Part shown: positions 45,659 through 54,873 of the stretch, piece after piece
Layout: the number at the start of each line of letters is the position of its first letter
Numbering within the stretch: position 1 is the first letter of the stretch
Assembly: GCF_000720115.1 (NCBI RefSeq)
Contig: NZ_JOIR01000036.1
Span: 1-64,000 of the forward strand
Length of the DNA stretch: 64,000 nt
DNA from: Streptomyces sp. NRRL F-2580
GTDB lineage: Bacteria; Actinomycetota; Actinomycetes; Streptomycetales; Streptomycetaceae
Direction of reading: 5' to 3'
Position numbers and translations under genes: made by a program
Notes under the pieces: generated by a model
Databases searched by the model: none
What the model saw: only the letters and a program-made list of their open reading frames with translations
Told to the model about the DNA's origin: nothing

Positions 45659-47023
45659 TCATGCGGAGGGGCCGCCGCCGATGGAGGGACGCCGCGCCGT
45701 GGTCGCGAGGGCGATCAGGGATGCCGCGGCCGGGAGGGCGTAGGCCGAGGACGGGTCCAGGTGGTCGACCAGGGTGCCGGACGCAGCCGCCCCCAGGGCG
45801 ATGCCCGCGAAGATCGCGGTGACCGCGAGCGTCATGCCCTCGTTGAGGCGTCCCTCGGGGGTCAGGGCGTGGACCCGGGACATCGCCGTGACCATCGTCG
45901 GGGCCGTGGCCATGCCCGCCAGGAGGAGGGCGCAGCCGAGCGCGGGCAGGGAGCCGGTGGCCGCCGCGGCCCAGGGGAGGGTCATGACGACGGCCAGGGC
46001 GCCCACGCAGGCCTTCAGCGAGCGGGGGCGCAGGGTGCCGTAGAGCAGGCCCGCCGCGCAGGATCCCGCGGCCTGCAGGGCCAGGACCAGACCGGAGGAG
46101 GCGCCGAGCCCCCGGGCGTCGAGGTGGGCGATCGAGGTGATCTCCATGGAGCCGAAGACCACGCCGGTGACGAGGAAGAGCGGCAGCAGCGGGCCGAGGG
46201 CGCGCAGCGGTGAGCCCTGCCGGGGCGCGGCCGACACCGGGGGCTGGGTGGCGCGGCAGGAGGTGAAGACGAGCATGCCGGTGAGCAGCAGGGCCGCGCC
46301 CGCGAGGGTGCCCGCCTCGGGGAAGACGGCGCCGCAGAGGAAGGCCGCCAGGACCGGTCCGAGCATGAAGCACAGCTCGTCCGCGGCCTGTTCGAAGGAC
46401 ATCGCCGTGTGGTGCGCGGCCGGCGAGTCGCGCAGCAGGTGCGTCCAGCGGGCGCGGGACATGCCGCCGATGTTGGGGGTGGTGGCGGTCGCGGCGTACG
46501 AGGCGAAGAGGGTCCAGGCGGGGGCCCCGGTACGGACGCACGCGATCAGGGAGAGCGAGCCGAGGACCGCGATCAGGGTGGCCGGTACGGCGATCCGGGC
46601 CTGCCCGTGGCGGTCGACGAGCCGGGCGGTCCAGGGCGCCACCAGCGCGGTGGCGGCCAGGCCGGTCGCCGTGACCGCGCCGGCGAGGGCGTACGAGCCG
46701 CGCTGTCCGGCGATCATCATGACCGCGCTGACCCCGAACATGCCCATGGGGAGCCGGGCGAGGAGGTTCCCGGCGGTGAATCCGCGGGTGCCGGGCCGGG
46801 CGAACAGGCGGCGGTAGGGGCCCTGGGGGGTGCGGGCCGGCCGGGAGGCGGAGGCGCCGGCGGGCGGTCCGGCGATGACGAGGGTGGCGCCGGTGACGGT
46901 CATGCGGGGGACGCGGGCGCCGCTCGTGGCGGTGCGGGCGGCGGCCGTGCGGGAGGAGGTCGTGCCGGAGGAGGTCGTGCGGGCGGCGGCCGTGCGGGCA
47001 GTGGTCGTGGTCGTGGCGGGCAT
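45659..47023 (-). CDS. MFS transporter
   Basis: The 454-residue major facilitator has about 12 predicted helices after a 75-residue Thr/Ala/Arg-rich N-terminus. Motif A-like DRHGQARI lies in the first loop (VDRHGQARIAVPATL). The substrate is unknown; drug efflux is typical for this type. The ATG at 47023 with GAGG 8 bases upstream is preferred; an ATG at 46903 would remove the low-complexity tail. A LysR-type gene is divergent from it at 85 bases, so it is the likely regulator. Confidence 0.88.
   Translation of the reverse strand: MPATTTTTARTAAARTTSSGTTSSRTAAARTATSGARVPRMTVTGATLVIAGPPAGASASRPARTPQGPYRRLFARPGTRGFTAGNLLARLPMGMFGVSAVMMIAGQRGSYALAGAVTATGLAATALVAPWTARLVDRHGQARIAVPATLIAVLGSLSLIACVRTGAPAWTLFASYAATATTPNIGGMSRARWTHLLRDSPAAHHTAMSFEQAADELCFMLGPVLAAFLCGAVFPEAGTLAGAALLLTGMLVFTSCRATQPPVSAAPRQGSPLRALGPLLPLFLVTGVVFGSMEITSIAHLDARGLGASSGLVLALQAAGSCAAGLLYGTLRPRSLKACVGALAVVMTLPWAAAATGSLPALGCALLLAGMATAPTMVTAMSRVHALTPEGRLNEGMTLAVTAIFAGIALGAAASGTLVDHLDPSSAYALPAAASLIALATTARRPSIGGGPSA
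46928..47018. repeat. GC-rich tandem-like repeat in the MFS N-terminus
   Basis: Irregular units such as GCGGCCGTGCGGG and GAGGAGGTCGTGC repeat and encode Arg-Thr-Ala and Ser-Ser-Gly-Thr-Thr runs, not found in the conserved transporter core. Confidence 0.6.
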
Positions 47024-47107
47024 GGGAAGAGCCTCGGGCCCGGCCCCCGTCCCGGTCCAACACCTGTTCGGAGCCCATTCACCGCCCTCTGTTGTTAGTC
47101 TCCGGGG

Positions 47108-48073
47108 GTGATTCCCCGTGATGTCGACCCCCGGCTGCTGCGCGGCTTCGTCGCGGCCGCCGAGGACCTGCACTTCACCCGCGCCGCCGCCCGCCTCTAC
47201 GTCGCCCAGCAGGCACTCAGCCGCGATGTCCGGCGGCTCGAACAGACCCTGGACGCCACGCTGTTCCTGCGGACCACACGTCAGGTGGAGCTGACCGCCG
47301 ACGGGCAGCGCCTGCTGCCGCTGGCCCGGCGCGTGCTCGCCGCGCACGAGGAACTCGCCGCCGCCTTCACCGCGCCCCGCCCGCTCCTCGTCGACCTCAA
47401 CACCGACGGGCCGAGCACCCCGCGGACCGTGCTGGATCGCGCCCGCGAACTCGCCCCCGACTGCGAGCTGATGGCCCGCTTCGAAAGCGGCCTCACCCAC
47501 GCCGCCGCCGAGATCGCGGCCGGCCGGCTCGACGTCTCCTTCGGGTACGCCGACGGCCTGGACCCGGCGCTGCGGGCCCCGCTCGCGCAGACGCCCGTAC
47601 GGTACGAGCCGCTCGCCGTGCTGCTGCCCGAGGGGCATCCGCTGGCCGCGCGGGAGACCGTACCGCTGGACGCGCTCGCCGGCGAGACCGTGTACGCGGG
47701 CGCCGGGAACCCGCGGACGCTGGAGTGGACCGGGCTGGCGCGCGAGCTGTTCGCCGGGCGGGGGATCCTGATGGCGCCGCCCGCGCCGGTGGCGATGGGC
47801 AAGGAGGAGTTCAGCCGGGTGATGGTCAAGACCGGCAACCCGGTCCTGGCCACCGTGGACTTCCTCGACATGCCCGGCTGCGTGAAACGGCCGCTGACCG
47901 ACCCGGTGCCGCTCTCCCCGCTGTCCATGGTGTGGCGCGAGGGCTTCGCGCACCCCGGACTGGACGCCCTGCGCGCCGCGGCCGCCGGGCTGGCCGCCGA
48001 GCGGGGGTGGCTGGAAGCGCCCGCCGGGAGCCGCCTCCCGGCGCGGCTCACACACGGACCCGGCGGCGGGTGA
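47108..48073 (+). CDS. LysR-family transcriptional regulator
   Basis: The 321-residue regulator has an N-terminal winged helix (LLRGFVAAAEDLHFTRAAAR then LYVAQQALSRDVRRLEQ) and a LysR substrate-binding domain. It is divergent from an MFS transporter gene, the standard arrangement for its target. TAGTCT at 47096-47101 lies exactly 6 bases before the GTG, suggesting a leaderless message. The co-inducer is unknown. Confidence 0.92.
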   Translation: MIPRDVDPRLLRGFVAAAEDLHFTRAAARLYVAQQALSRDVRRLEQTLDATLFLRTTRQVELTADGQRLLPLARRVLAAHEELAAAFTAPRPLLVDLNTDGPSTPRTVLDRARELAPDCELMARFESGLTHAAAEIAAGRLDVSFGYADGLDPALRAPLAQTPVRYEPLAVLLPEGHPLAARETVPLDALAGETVYAGAGNPRTLEWTGLARELFAGRGILMAPPAPVAMGKEEFSRVMVKTGNPVLATVDFLDMPGCVKRPLTDPVPLSPLSMVWREGFAHPGLDALRAAAAGLAAERGWLEAPAGSRLPARLTHGPGGG

Positions 48074-48080
48074 GAGCAAG

Positions 48081-48119
48081 GTTTCCCGGCGGTCATCCCG
48101 CGGGGACCGGGGCCGAAAC
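48081..48119 (+). promoter_or_regulatory. Possible GlnR/NnaR-type site upstream of narK
   Basis: GTTTC at 48081, GTCAT at 48092, GGGAC at 48103 and GAAAC at 48115 resemble a degenerate GlnR box. In S. coelicolor, narK is controlled by GlnR and NnaR; the match here is weak. Confidence 0.3.
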
Positions 48120-48170
48120 GCGCCCTCCCTACGGTCGTCACCACGGACGCGACAGCTGTGGAGGCGTGTG

Positions 48171-49541
48171 ATGACCGGTACGACCGCACCGCGCAGGGGA
48201 GGCCGCTGGATCGAGCAGTGGGATCCCGAGGACGAGACCTTCTGGAAGGAGACCGGGGAGCGGACCGCCCGCCGCAACCTCCTCTACTCCGTGTTCTCCG
48301 AGCACATCGGGTTCTCCATCTGGTCGCTCTGGTCCGTGATGGTCCTCTTCATGGGCCCCGCCTACGGGATCGACCCCGCCGGGAAGTTCTTCCTCATCGC
48401 GACGGCCACCCTCGTCGGCGCCCTGGTGCGGGTGCCGTACACCTTCGCCGTCGCGCGCTTCGGCGGCCGGAACTGGACCGTCTTCAGCGCGCTCATGCTG
48501 CTCGCGCCGACGGTGGCCGCGCTGGTGGTGATGGAGCCCGGGACCTCGTACGGGACCTTCCTGCTCGTCGCGGCCCTCACCGGGGTGGGCGGCGGCAACT
48601 TCGCCTCCTCCATGACCAACATCAACGCCTTCTTCCCGCTGCGCAAGAAGGGCTGGGCGCTCGGCCTGAACGCCGGCGGCGGCAACATCGGCGTGCCCGT
48701 GGTCCAGCTGGCCGGACTGCTGGTCATCGCCACCGCCGGGGCCACCCACCCGCGGCTGCTGCTCGGCGCCTACATCCCGCTGATCGTCCTCGCGGCGGTC
48801 CTGGCGGCCGTACGGATGGACAACCTGGCGCCCGTGCGCAACGACACCGGCGCCGTCCGCGAGGCCCTGAAGGACGCGCACACCTGGATCATGGCCTTCC
48901 TCTACATCGGGACGTTCGGCTCGTTCATCGGATACAGCTTCGCCTTCGGCCTGGTGCTCCAGACCCAGTTCGGCCGCACCCCGCTGCAGGCCGCGTCGCT
49001 GACCTTCGTCGGACCGCTGCTCGGGTCGCTGATCCGGCCGGTGGGCGGGGCGCTGGCGGACCGGTTCGGCGGGGCGCGGATCACCCTGGGGACGTTCGTG
49101 GCGATGGCGGCGGCGACCGGCGTGGTCGTCTTCGCCTCCGGCCGGTCCTCGCTGCCGGTCTTCCTCGTCGGGTTCGTGGCGCTCTTCGTCCTGAGCGGGC
49201 TCGGCAACGGCTCGACGTACAAGATGATCCCGGGCATCTTCCAGGCGAAGGCACTGGCCCGCGGGATGACCGGCGAGGCCGCCGCGGCCTACGGGCGGCG
49301 GCTCTCCGGCGCCGCCATGGGCCTCATCGGGGCGGTCGGCGCACTCGGCGGACTCGGCATCAACCTCGTCTTCCGGGAGGCCTTCCTCAGCTCCGGCTCC
49401 GGCACGGCGGCCTTCGTCACTTTCCTCGGCTTCTACGCCCTGTGCTGCGCGGTCACCTGGGCGGTATACCTTCGCCAGCCGGTGGCCGCGGCCGTCCCGG
49501 CGGCTGGCGTCGAAGCGAAACCGCAGCTCACGTCGGTGTAA
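48171..49541 (+). CDS. narK: Nitrate/nitrite transporter NarK
   Basis: The 456-residue NNP-family major facilitator starts with WIEQWDPEDETFWKETGERT, typical of NarK-like proteins, and carries the nitrate signature region GGGNFASSMTNINAFFPLRK and a second GNGSTYKMIPGIF. It would import nitrate or export nitrite. The ATG at 48171 has GGAGG 7 bases upstream. It is followed by nnaR, the nitrate assimilation regulator. Confidence 0.94.
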   Translation: MTGTTAPRRGGRWIEQWDPEDETFWKETGERTARRNLLYSVFSEHIGFSIWSLWSVMVLFMGPAYGIDPAGKFFLIATATLVGALVRVPYTFAVARFGGRNWTVFSALMLLAPTVAALVVMEPGTSYGTFLLVAALTGVGGGNFASSMTNINAFFPLRKKGWALGLNAGGGNIGVPVVQLAGLLVIATAGATHPRLLLGAYIPLIVLAAVLAAVRMDNLAPVRNDTGAVREALKDAHTWIMAFLYIGTFGSFIGYSFAFGLVLQTQFGRTPLQAASLTFVGPLLGSLIRPVGGALADRFGGARITLGTFVAMAAATGVVVFASGRSSLPVFLVGFVALFVLSGLGNGSTYKMIPGIFQAKALARGMTGEAAAAYGRRLSGAAMGLIGAVGALGGLGINLVFREAFLSSGSGTAAFVTFLGFYALCCAVTWAVYLRQPVAAAVPAAGVEAKPQLTSV

Positions 49542-49639
49542 CCGGGGCGAAATACGGGTGAACCGAGACCGACATGCCGGGTTGGCAGGCTCGGTCCACC
49601 CGCTCCGCCCCGCCCCCATGCGTCAGTAGGCAGGTCACG

Positions 49640-50827
49640 ATGGACCACACGAACACCGACACGAACACCGGCCCGCTCGCGGGCTTCACGGTCGGGGTCA
49701 CCGCTGCCCGGCGGGCGGACGAACTCATCGCGCTGCTGCGGCGGCGCGGAGCGGCGGTGCTGCACGCGCCGGCGCTGCGGATCGTTCCCCTCGCCGACGA
49801 CAGCGAACTGCTCGCCGCCACCAAGGAACTCATCGGCTGCGCACCGGACGTCGTCGTGGCCACCACCGCCATCGGCTTCCGGGGATGGATCGAGGCGGCC
49901 GACGGGTGGGGGATCGGCGAGCAACTGCTGGAGCGGCTGCGGGCCACCGAACTGCTCGCGCGGGGGCCGAAGGTGAAGGGCGCCATCCGGGCCGCCGGGC
50001 TCGTCGAGACCTGGTCCCCGGAGTCGGAATCGCTCGCCGAGGTACTGGAACGGCTGCTCACGGCCGGGGTGGCGGGCCGCCGGATCGCTCTCCAGCTGCA
50101 CGGGGAGCCGCTGCCCGGCTTCGTCGAGGCGCTGCGGGCCGGCGGCGCCGACGTGGTCGTGGTGCCCGTGTACCGCTGGATGGCGCCGGAGGACCTCGGG
50201 CCGCTGGACCGGCTGCTCGACGCGATCGTCGGCGGCGGGGTGGACGCCGTCAGCTTCACCTCGGCGCCGGCCGCGGCCTCCCTGCTGTCCCGGGCCGAGG
50301 AGCGGGGCGTACGGGAGGCCGTGCTGGACGCGCTGCGCGGCCCGCTGGTGTCCGCGTGCGTCGGGCCGGTGACGGCGCTGCCGCTGCAGGCGCAGGGGGT
50401 GGCCACCGTGCAGCCGGAACGCTTCCGGCTGGGCCCGCTGGTGCAGCTGCTCTGCCAGGAACTGCCGGGCCGGGCCCGGGTGCTGCCGGTGGCCGGGCAC
50501 CGCATGGAGATCCGCGGCCACGCCGTCCTGCTGGACGCGGAGCTGCGGCCGGTGCCGCCGGCCGGGATGGCCCTGCTGCGGGCCCTGGCCCGACGGCCGG
50601 GCTGGGTGGTGGCCCGCGCGGAACTGCTGCGGGTGCTGCCGGGTGCGGGCCGCGACGAGCACGCCGTGGAGACGGCGATGGCCCGGCTGCGGGCGGCGCT
50701 CGGCGCGCCGCACCTGATCCAGACCGTGGTCAAGCGGGGGTACCGGCTGTCGCTGGACGCGGGCGGCGAGGCCAAGTACGGGGAGCTCCCGCTCGACGCG
50801 GTGACGGCCAGGGGGGTCCTCGGCTAG
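49640..50827 (+). CDS. nnaR: NnaR, uroporphyrinogen-III synthase-like/winged-helix regulator
   Basis: The 395-residue protein fuses an HemD-like domain (about residues 10-270; GFTVGVTAARRADELIALLR and SFTSAPAAASLLSRAEERG) with an OmpR-type winged helix (about 290-380; DEHAVETAMARLRAALGAPH and VVKRGYRL). This architecture and the position after narK match NnaR, a co-activator of nitrate/nitrite assimilation with GlnR in S. coelicolor. Whether the HemD part keeps enzyme activity is not known. The ATG at 49640 has AGGCAGG upstream; starts further left add unconserved residues. Confidence 0.9.
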   Translation: MDHTNTDTNTGPLAGFTVGVTAARRADELIALLRRRGAAVLHAPALRIVPLADDSELLAATKELIGCAPDVVVATTAIGFRGWIEAADGWGIGEQLLERLRATELLARGPKVKGAIRAAGLVETWSPESESLAEVLERLLTAGVAGRRIALQLHGEPLPGFVEALRAGGADVVVVPVYRWMAPEDLGPLDRLLDAIVGGGVDAVSFTSAPAAASLLSRAEERGVREAVLDALRGPLVSACVGPVTALPLQAQGVATVQPERFRLGPLVQLLCQELPGRARVLPVAGHRMEIRGHAVLLDAELRPVPPAGMALLRALARRPGWVVARAELLRVLPGAGRDEHAVETAMARLRAALGAPHLIQTVVKRGYRLSLDAGGEAKYGELPLDAVTARGVLG

Positions 50828-50836
50828 CGTGCCGGG

Positions 50837-51385
50837 ATGATCATTGACGGCGTGGAGATGAGGGGCGTCGAGCTCGGCGACGCCGCCGGGCTGGCGGAGG
50901 CGTTCACCCGGAACCGGGCGTTCATGGCGCACGTGGAGCCGGTCCGGACGGAGGCCTACTACACGGAGCAGGGGCAGCGGGAGCGCATCGAGGGGATGCT
51001 CGCCGAGCGGGACGCGGGGCGGATCGTCCCGTACGTGTTCGTGGAGACGGCCACGGGCGCGCCCATCGGCGCGATCAACCTCGGCTCCATCGCCCACGGG
51101 CCGCTGTGCAGCGGCGGCGTGGGCTACTGGATCGACCCCGTCTGGCACGGCAAGGGGCTGGCGACCGCGGGGCTGGAGGAGGTCTGCCGGGTCGCCCGCG
51201 ACGAGCTCGGCCTGCACCGGGTGGAAGCCGGGACCCTGGTCGACAACCTCGCGTCGCAGCGCGTGCTGGCGAAGGCGGGCTTCGAGTTCTACGGCCTGGC
51301 CCCGCGCTACCTCCACATCAACGGCGCCTGGCGCGACCACCGCCTCTTCCAGCGCCTGCTGCACGACGACCCGCCGGCCCCTTAG
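50837..51385 (+). CDS. GNAT acetyltransferase, RimJ/RimL-like
   Basis: The 182-residue acetyltransferase has the acetyl-CoA site region GGVGYWIDPVWHGKGLATAG and the following HRVEAGTLVDNLASQRVLAK, close to ribosomal protein acetyltransferases. TAGCGT at 50825-50830 lies 6 bases before the ATG and in the end of nnaR, so it may have its own leaderless promoter. Substrate unknown. Confidence 0.88.
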   Translation: MIIDGVEMRGVELGDAAGLAEAFTRNRAFMAHVEPVRTEAYYTEQGQRERIEGMLAERDAGRIVPYVFVETATGAPIGAINLGSIAHGPLCSGGVGYWIDPVWHGKGLATAGLEEVCRVARDELGLHRVEAGTLVDNLASQRVLAKAGFEFYGLAPRYLHINGAWRDHRLFQRLLHDDPPAP

Positions 51386-51741
51386 GCGGGGCGCGCTGCC
51401 GCCTGCCCCTGCGCCGTGAGGCGCGCCCTTTCAGCGCCCCGGCATTTCACCCCTCCGCGGCCTGGCCATTTCAGCCCCTCCGGCGGCCTGGCCCTTTCAG
51501 CCCCTCCGGCGTTTGAGGAGCGGGGGTTCGGGGGCAGCGCCCCCGCAACGGCGCCGCACCCGGAACGAAGCGGTCCGGCGCCCGCGCCGCTGCTGGGGCT
51601 CCGCCCCAGACCCCGCGCCTCAAACGCCGGCGGGGCTGGATTTGCGCGGCCCCTGCCACCGGAGGTACCGGTTCGGGGGGTTCCCCCGCAGGCGGCGGGC
51701 GGGCAATCTGGTACGGCACCCCACGACGGGAGGCTGACGGC
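51386..51741. repeat. Repeat-filled intergenic region with dispersed repeat copies E- and E+
   Basis: A 26-base unit (GGCCTGGCCATTTCAGCC followed by CCTCCGGC) is repeated in tandem at 51459-51484 and 51485-51510, with a degenerate copy before it. The E- repeat (51494-51545) and the E+ repeat (51590-51648) carry the CTCAAACGCCGG core in opposite orientation and can form a long hairpin. I see no gene in this 356-base stretch. Confidence 0.75.
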
Positions 51742-52314
51742 ATGCGGTTCGATTCCGGGCGCGTCTGTCTGGACCTGGTGGCCACCTTCACCCCGCACGA
51801 GGGGATCCCGGACGGTGACGAGCTGCGGGTGTGGCTCGCCGGGGCCGGGCTGGTGCCCGACCGGACACCGCTGGCCCGGGTGGGGCCCGACTGGGCGGCG
51901 GCCTTCCGGGCCCTGCGCGGCGACGTGGAAACCCTCGTACGGGCGGAGCTCGCCGGCGGCGCGGCCCCGTCCGCGAGCACGGCGAACGCCCTCGCCCGGG
52001 TCAACGCGCTGGCCGCCGGACCACCCCCGGGCCTGTGTGCCGTTCGGGACCAAGAGGGCCACCTGGTCCGGGAGTTGTGCGGCGGCGTGGAATGCGGCGC
52101 GCTGCTCGCCGCCGTCGCCCGGGACGCCGTGGAGCTGCTGACCGACCCCGGCGACCTGGCGCTGCTGCGGGCCTGCGAGGGCGACGGCTGCACCCGCGTC
52201 TACCTGGACACCTCCCGCGGCCACCGGCGCCGCTGGTGCTCCAGCGAGCTGTGCGGCAACCGCGAGCGCGTCGCCCGGCACCGCCGCCGGGCCCTGGCGT
52301 CCGGATCCCGGTAG
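51742..52314 (+). CDS. CGNR zinc-finger (ABATE-domain) regulator
   Basis: The 190-residue protein has an N-terminal ABATE-like domain (RFDSGRVCLDLVATF) and a C-terminal CGNR zinc finger: Cys pairs in CEGDGCTRVYLD and WCSSELCGNRERVARHRRR. CGNR proteins are thought to be DNA-binding regulators. The ATG at 51742 has GGGAGG 8 bases upstream. No target is evident. Confidence 0.9.
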   Translation: MRFDSGRVCLDLVATFTPHEGIPDGDELRVWLAGAGLVPDRTPLARVGPDWAAAFRALRGDVETLVRAELAGGAAPSASTANALARVNALAAGPPPGLCAVRDQEGHLVRELCGGVECGALLAAVARDAVELLTDPGDLALLRACEGDGCTRVYLDTSRGHRRRWCSSELCGNRERVARHRRRALASGSR

Positions 52315-52417
52315 CGGGCGTACCACCCAGCGAGACCGGTTCCGGAACGGGCGTGCGGACAGGCCGCCGGTTCGCGTACGGTTGACGGTCGCCCATGCAC
52401 GTCAGAAGGGGGCCTTG

Positions 52418-54724
52418 GTGGCCGCGCAGAATGCCGCTGTCGACAGCACGGCGGATTCCGTCCGCGATCGGGAGATCGCGGTCGAGCAGACGCATCTCGA
52501 CCAGGTGTACCGACGCCTTGAGGAGAAGATCCACGAGGCGGAGTTCCTCATGAACGACGCCGCCCAGCGCGGCCAAGTCGGGACGCCCGGCGCACTCGCC
52601 GAGCGCGATGCGCAGGTCTTCCGGGCGGGCATCCACCTGAACCGGCTCAACAACGAGTTCGAGGACTTCCTCTTCGGCCGCATCGACCTGGTGCTCGGCA
52701 AGGACGGGGAGCGCGGCCCGGACGGCGCGTACACCTCCGTCGAGCCCGCCGACGACGCGATCCGCGGGGACCTCACGGCCGACGTCGCCGAGACCCTGCA
52801 CATCGGCCGCATCGGAGTCCTGGACTCCGACTACTCGCCGCTGGTCATCGACTGGCGTGCACCGGCCGCCGCGCCGTTCTACCGCTCCACGCCGAAGGAC
52901 CCCGGCCGCGTCGTGCGCCGCCGCGTCATCCGCTCCAAGGGCCGCAAGGTGCTGGGCGTCGAGGACGACCTGATGCGCCCCGAGGTCACCGCCTTCCTCG
53001 ACGGCCGGGAGCTCCCCGCCATCGGCGACGGCGCCCTGATGGCCGCTCTCGGGCGGGCCCGTACGCACTCGATGCGCGACATCGTCTCGTCCATCCAGGC
53101 CGAGCAGGACCTGGTCATCCGGGCTCCCGCCGCCTCCGTCGCCGAGGTCGCGGGCGGACCGGGCACCGGCAAGACCGCCGTCGCCCTGCACCGCGCCGCC
53201 TACCTGCTCTACCAGGACCGGCGCCGCTACTCCGGCGGCATCCTGATCGTCTCGCCGACCCCGCTGCTCGTCGCGTACACCGAGGGCGTGCTGCCCTCCC
53301 TCGGCGAGGAGGGCCAGGTCGCCATCCGCGCGCTCGGCTCCCTCGTCGACGGCGCGGAGGCCACCACTTACGACTCCCCGGCCGTGGCCCGCATCAAGGG
53401 CTCCTCCCGGATGCTGAAGGTGCTCCGCAAGGCCGTGCGGGGCGCACTCGAACTCGGCGGCGCCCCCGACCGGCTGCGCGTGGTGGCCTTCGGCCGCCGC
53501 CAGGAGCTGGAGGCCGACGAGCTGAACCGGATCCGGCAGAACGTGCTCAGCGGCACCGCCCCGGTCAACCTGCTGCGCCCGCGCGCCCGCAAGCTGCTGC
53601 TCGACGCCCTGTACGCGAAGTCGGGCGGCGCCGGCCGGCACAGCGACCCGGAGCTGGCCGCCGAGCTGCGCTCCGCCTTCGACGAGGACATCTCCACCGA
53701 GGACGCCTTCATCGGCTTCCTGAACGCCTGGTGGCCCGAGCTGACCCCGCGCGCGGTGCTCGCCGCGCTCGCCGACGAGCGCCACCTCGGCCGCTGGTCG
53801 CGCCGGGACCTGAACCCGCGCGAGACCCGTCAGCTGGCCCGTTCGCTGCGCCGGGTGGGCCCGGACGGCAAGGGTCCCCTGTCGGTCCACGACGTGGCGC
53901 TCCTCGACGAGCTCCAGCAGCTGCTCGGCGCCCCGGCGCGGCCGAAGCGGAGGCGGGAGATGGACCCGCTCGACCAGCTCAGCGGGCTGGAGGAGCTGAT
54001 GCCGGTCCGCGAGGAGACCCAGTGGGAGCGGGCCGAGCGGCTCGCGGCGGAGCGCACCGAGTACGCGCACGTCATCGTGGACGAGGCGCAGGACCTGACG
54101 CCGATGCAGTGGCGGATGGTCGGCCGCCGGGGCCGGATGGGCACCTGGACGGTGGTCGGCGACCCGGCGCAGTCCTCCTGGACCGATCCGGAGGAGGCGG
54201 CCGCGGCCCGCGACGAGGCGCTGGGCAGCCGGCCGCGCCGCCGGTTCACGCTGACGGTCAACTACCGCAACCCCGCGGAGGTCGCCGAGGTGGCCTCCCG
54301 CGTGCTGCGGCTGGCGATGCCCGGCATGGAGCCGCCGTCGGCGGTGCGCTCCACCGGCCTGCAGCCCCGGTTCACGGCCGCGCAGGGCGATCTGGGGGCC
54401 GCGGTCCGCGAGGAGACCCGGCGGCTGCTGGAGCAGGTGGACGGCACCGTCGGCGTGGTCGTGGCCATGGACCGGCGGGCGGAGGCCGCGGGCTGGCTCG
54501 CCGACCTGGGCGCGCGGGCGGTGGCGCTCGGCAGCCTGGAGGCCAAGGGCCTGGAGTACGACGCCACGGTGGTCGTCTCCCCGGCGGAGATCGCGGACGA
54601 GTCCCCGGCGGGCCTGCGCGTGCTGTACGTGGCGCTGACGCGTGCGACGCAGCAGCTGACGGTGGTCTCGGCCGACCGGGACAAGCCGGACGCGGACGGG
54701 GTGCCGGAGCTGCTGCTGCCGTAG
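52418..54724 (+). CDS. HelD/HelR-like RNA polymerase-associated motor protein
   Basis: The 768-residue UvrD/Rep-like ATPase is of the HelD group: N-terminal coiled coil (IAVEQTHLDQVYRRLEEKI), Walker A GGPGTGKTAVALHRAAYLL near residues 245-253, Walker B VIVDEAQDLTPMQW, and motif VI RVLYVALTRATQQL. HelD proteins pull RNA polymerase off DNA; the HelR subgroup also protects against rifamycins. Which subgroup this belongs to cannot be settled here, and I see no rifamycin-associated element upstream. The GTG at 52418 has AAGGGGG 5 bases upstream. Confidence 0.85.
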   Translation: MAAQNAAVDSTADSVRDREIAVEQTHLDQVYRRLEEKIHEAEFLMNDAAQRGQVGTPGALAERDAQVFRAGIHLNRLNNEFEDFLFGRIDLVLGKDGERGPDGAYTSVEPADDAIRGDLTADVAETLHIGRIGVLDSDYSPLVIDWRAPAAAPFYRSTPKDPGRVVRRRVIRSKGRKVLGVEDDLMRPEVTAFLDGRELPAIGDGALMAALGRARTHSMRDIVSSIQAEQDLVIRAPAASVAEVAGGPGTGKTAVALHRAAYLLYQDRRRYSGGILIVSPTPLLVAYTEGVLPSLGEEGQVAIRALGSLVDGAEATTYDSPAVARIKGSSRMLKVLRKAVRGALELGGAPDRLRVVAFGRRQELEADELNRIRQNVLSGTAPVNLLRPRARKLLLDALYAKSGGAGRHSDPELAAELRSAFDEDISTEDAFIGFLNAWWPELTPRAVLAALADERHLGRWSRRDLNPRETRQLARSLRRVGPDGKGPLSVHDVALLDELQQLLGAPARPKRRREMDPLDQLSGLEELMPVREETQWERAERLAAERTEYAHVIVDEAQDLTPMQWRMVGRRGRMGTWTVVGDPAQSSWTDPEEAAAARDEALGSRPRRRFTLTVNYRNPAEVAEVASRVLRLAMPGMEPPSAVRSTGLQPRFTAAQGDLGAAVREETRRLLEQVDGTVGVVVAMDRRAEAAGWLADLGARAVALGSLEAKGLEYDATVVVSPAEIADESPAGLRVLYVALTRATQQLTVVSADRDKPDADGVPELLLP

Positions 54725-54873
54725 GGGGCCGCCCCGCGGGGGCGGTTCACGGCGTGGCTCCGGCCCTGCTCAGGGCCTCGTACATCCGTATGGTCCGCGG
54801 CCAGGAGCGTGGTGGCGCGAACCGACTGCGAGCAGGGGGATCACATTCGGCGATCCTTTGTTAGCCTGGGTAC
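54725..54873. promoter_or_regulatory. Region before the candidate RNA, with -10 element
   Basis: No gene is seen after the HelD-like gene. TAGCCT at 54862-54867 is a -10-like element; transcription starting about 6 bases later would begin exactly at the first paired base of the candidate RNA. The -35 region is not recognisable. Confidence 0.45.

Noticed and set aside
51416..51740. Open frames in the spacer after the acetyltransferase
   Set aside because: They are translations of the dispersed intergenic repeat and of 26-base tandem units.
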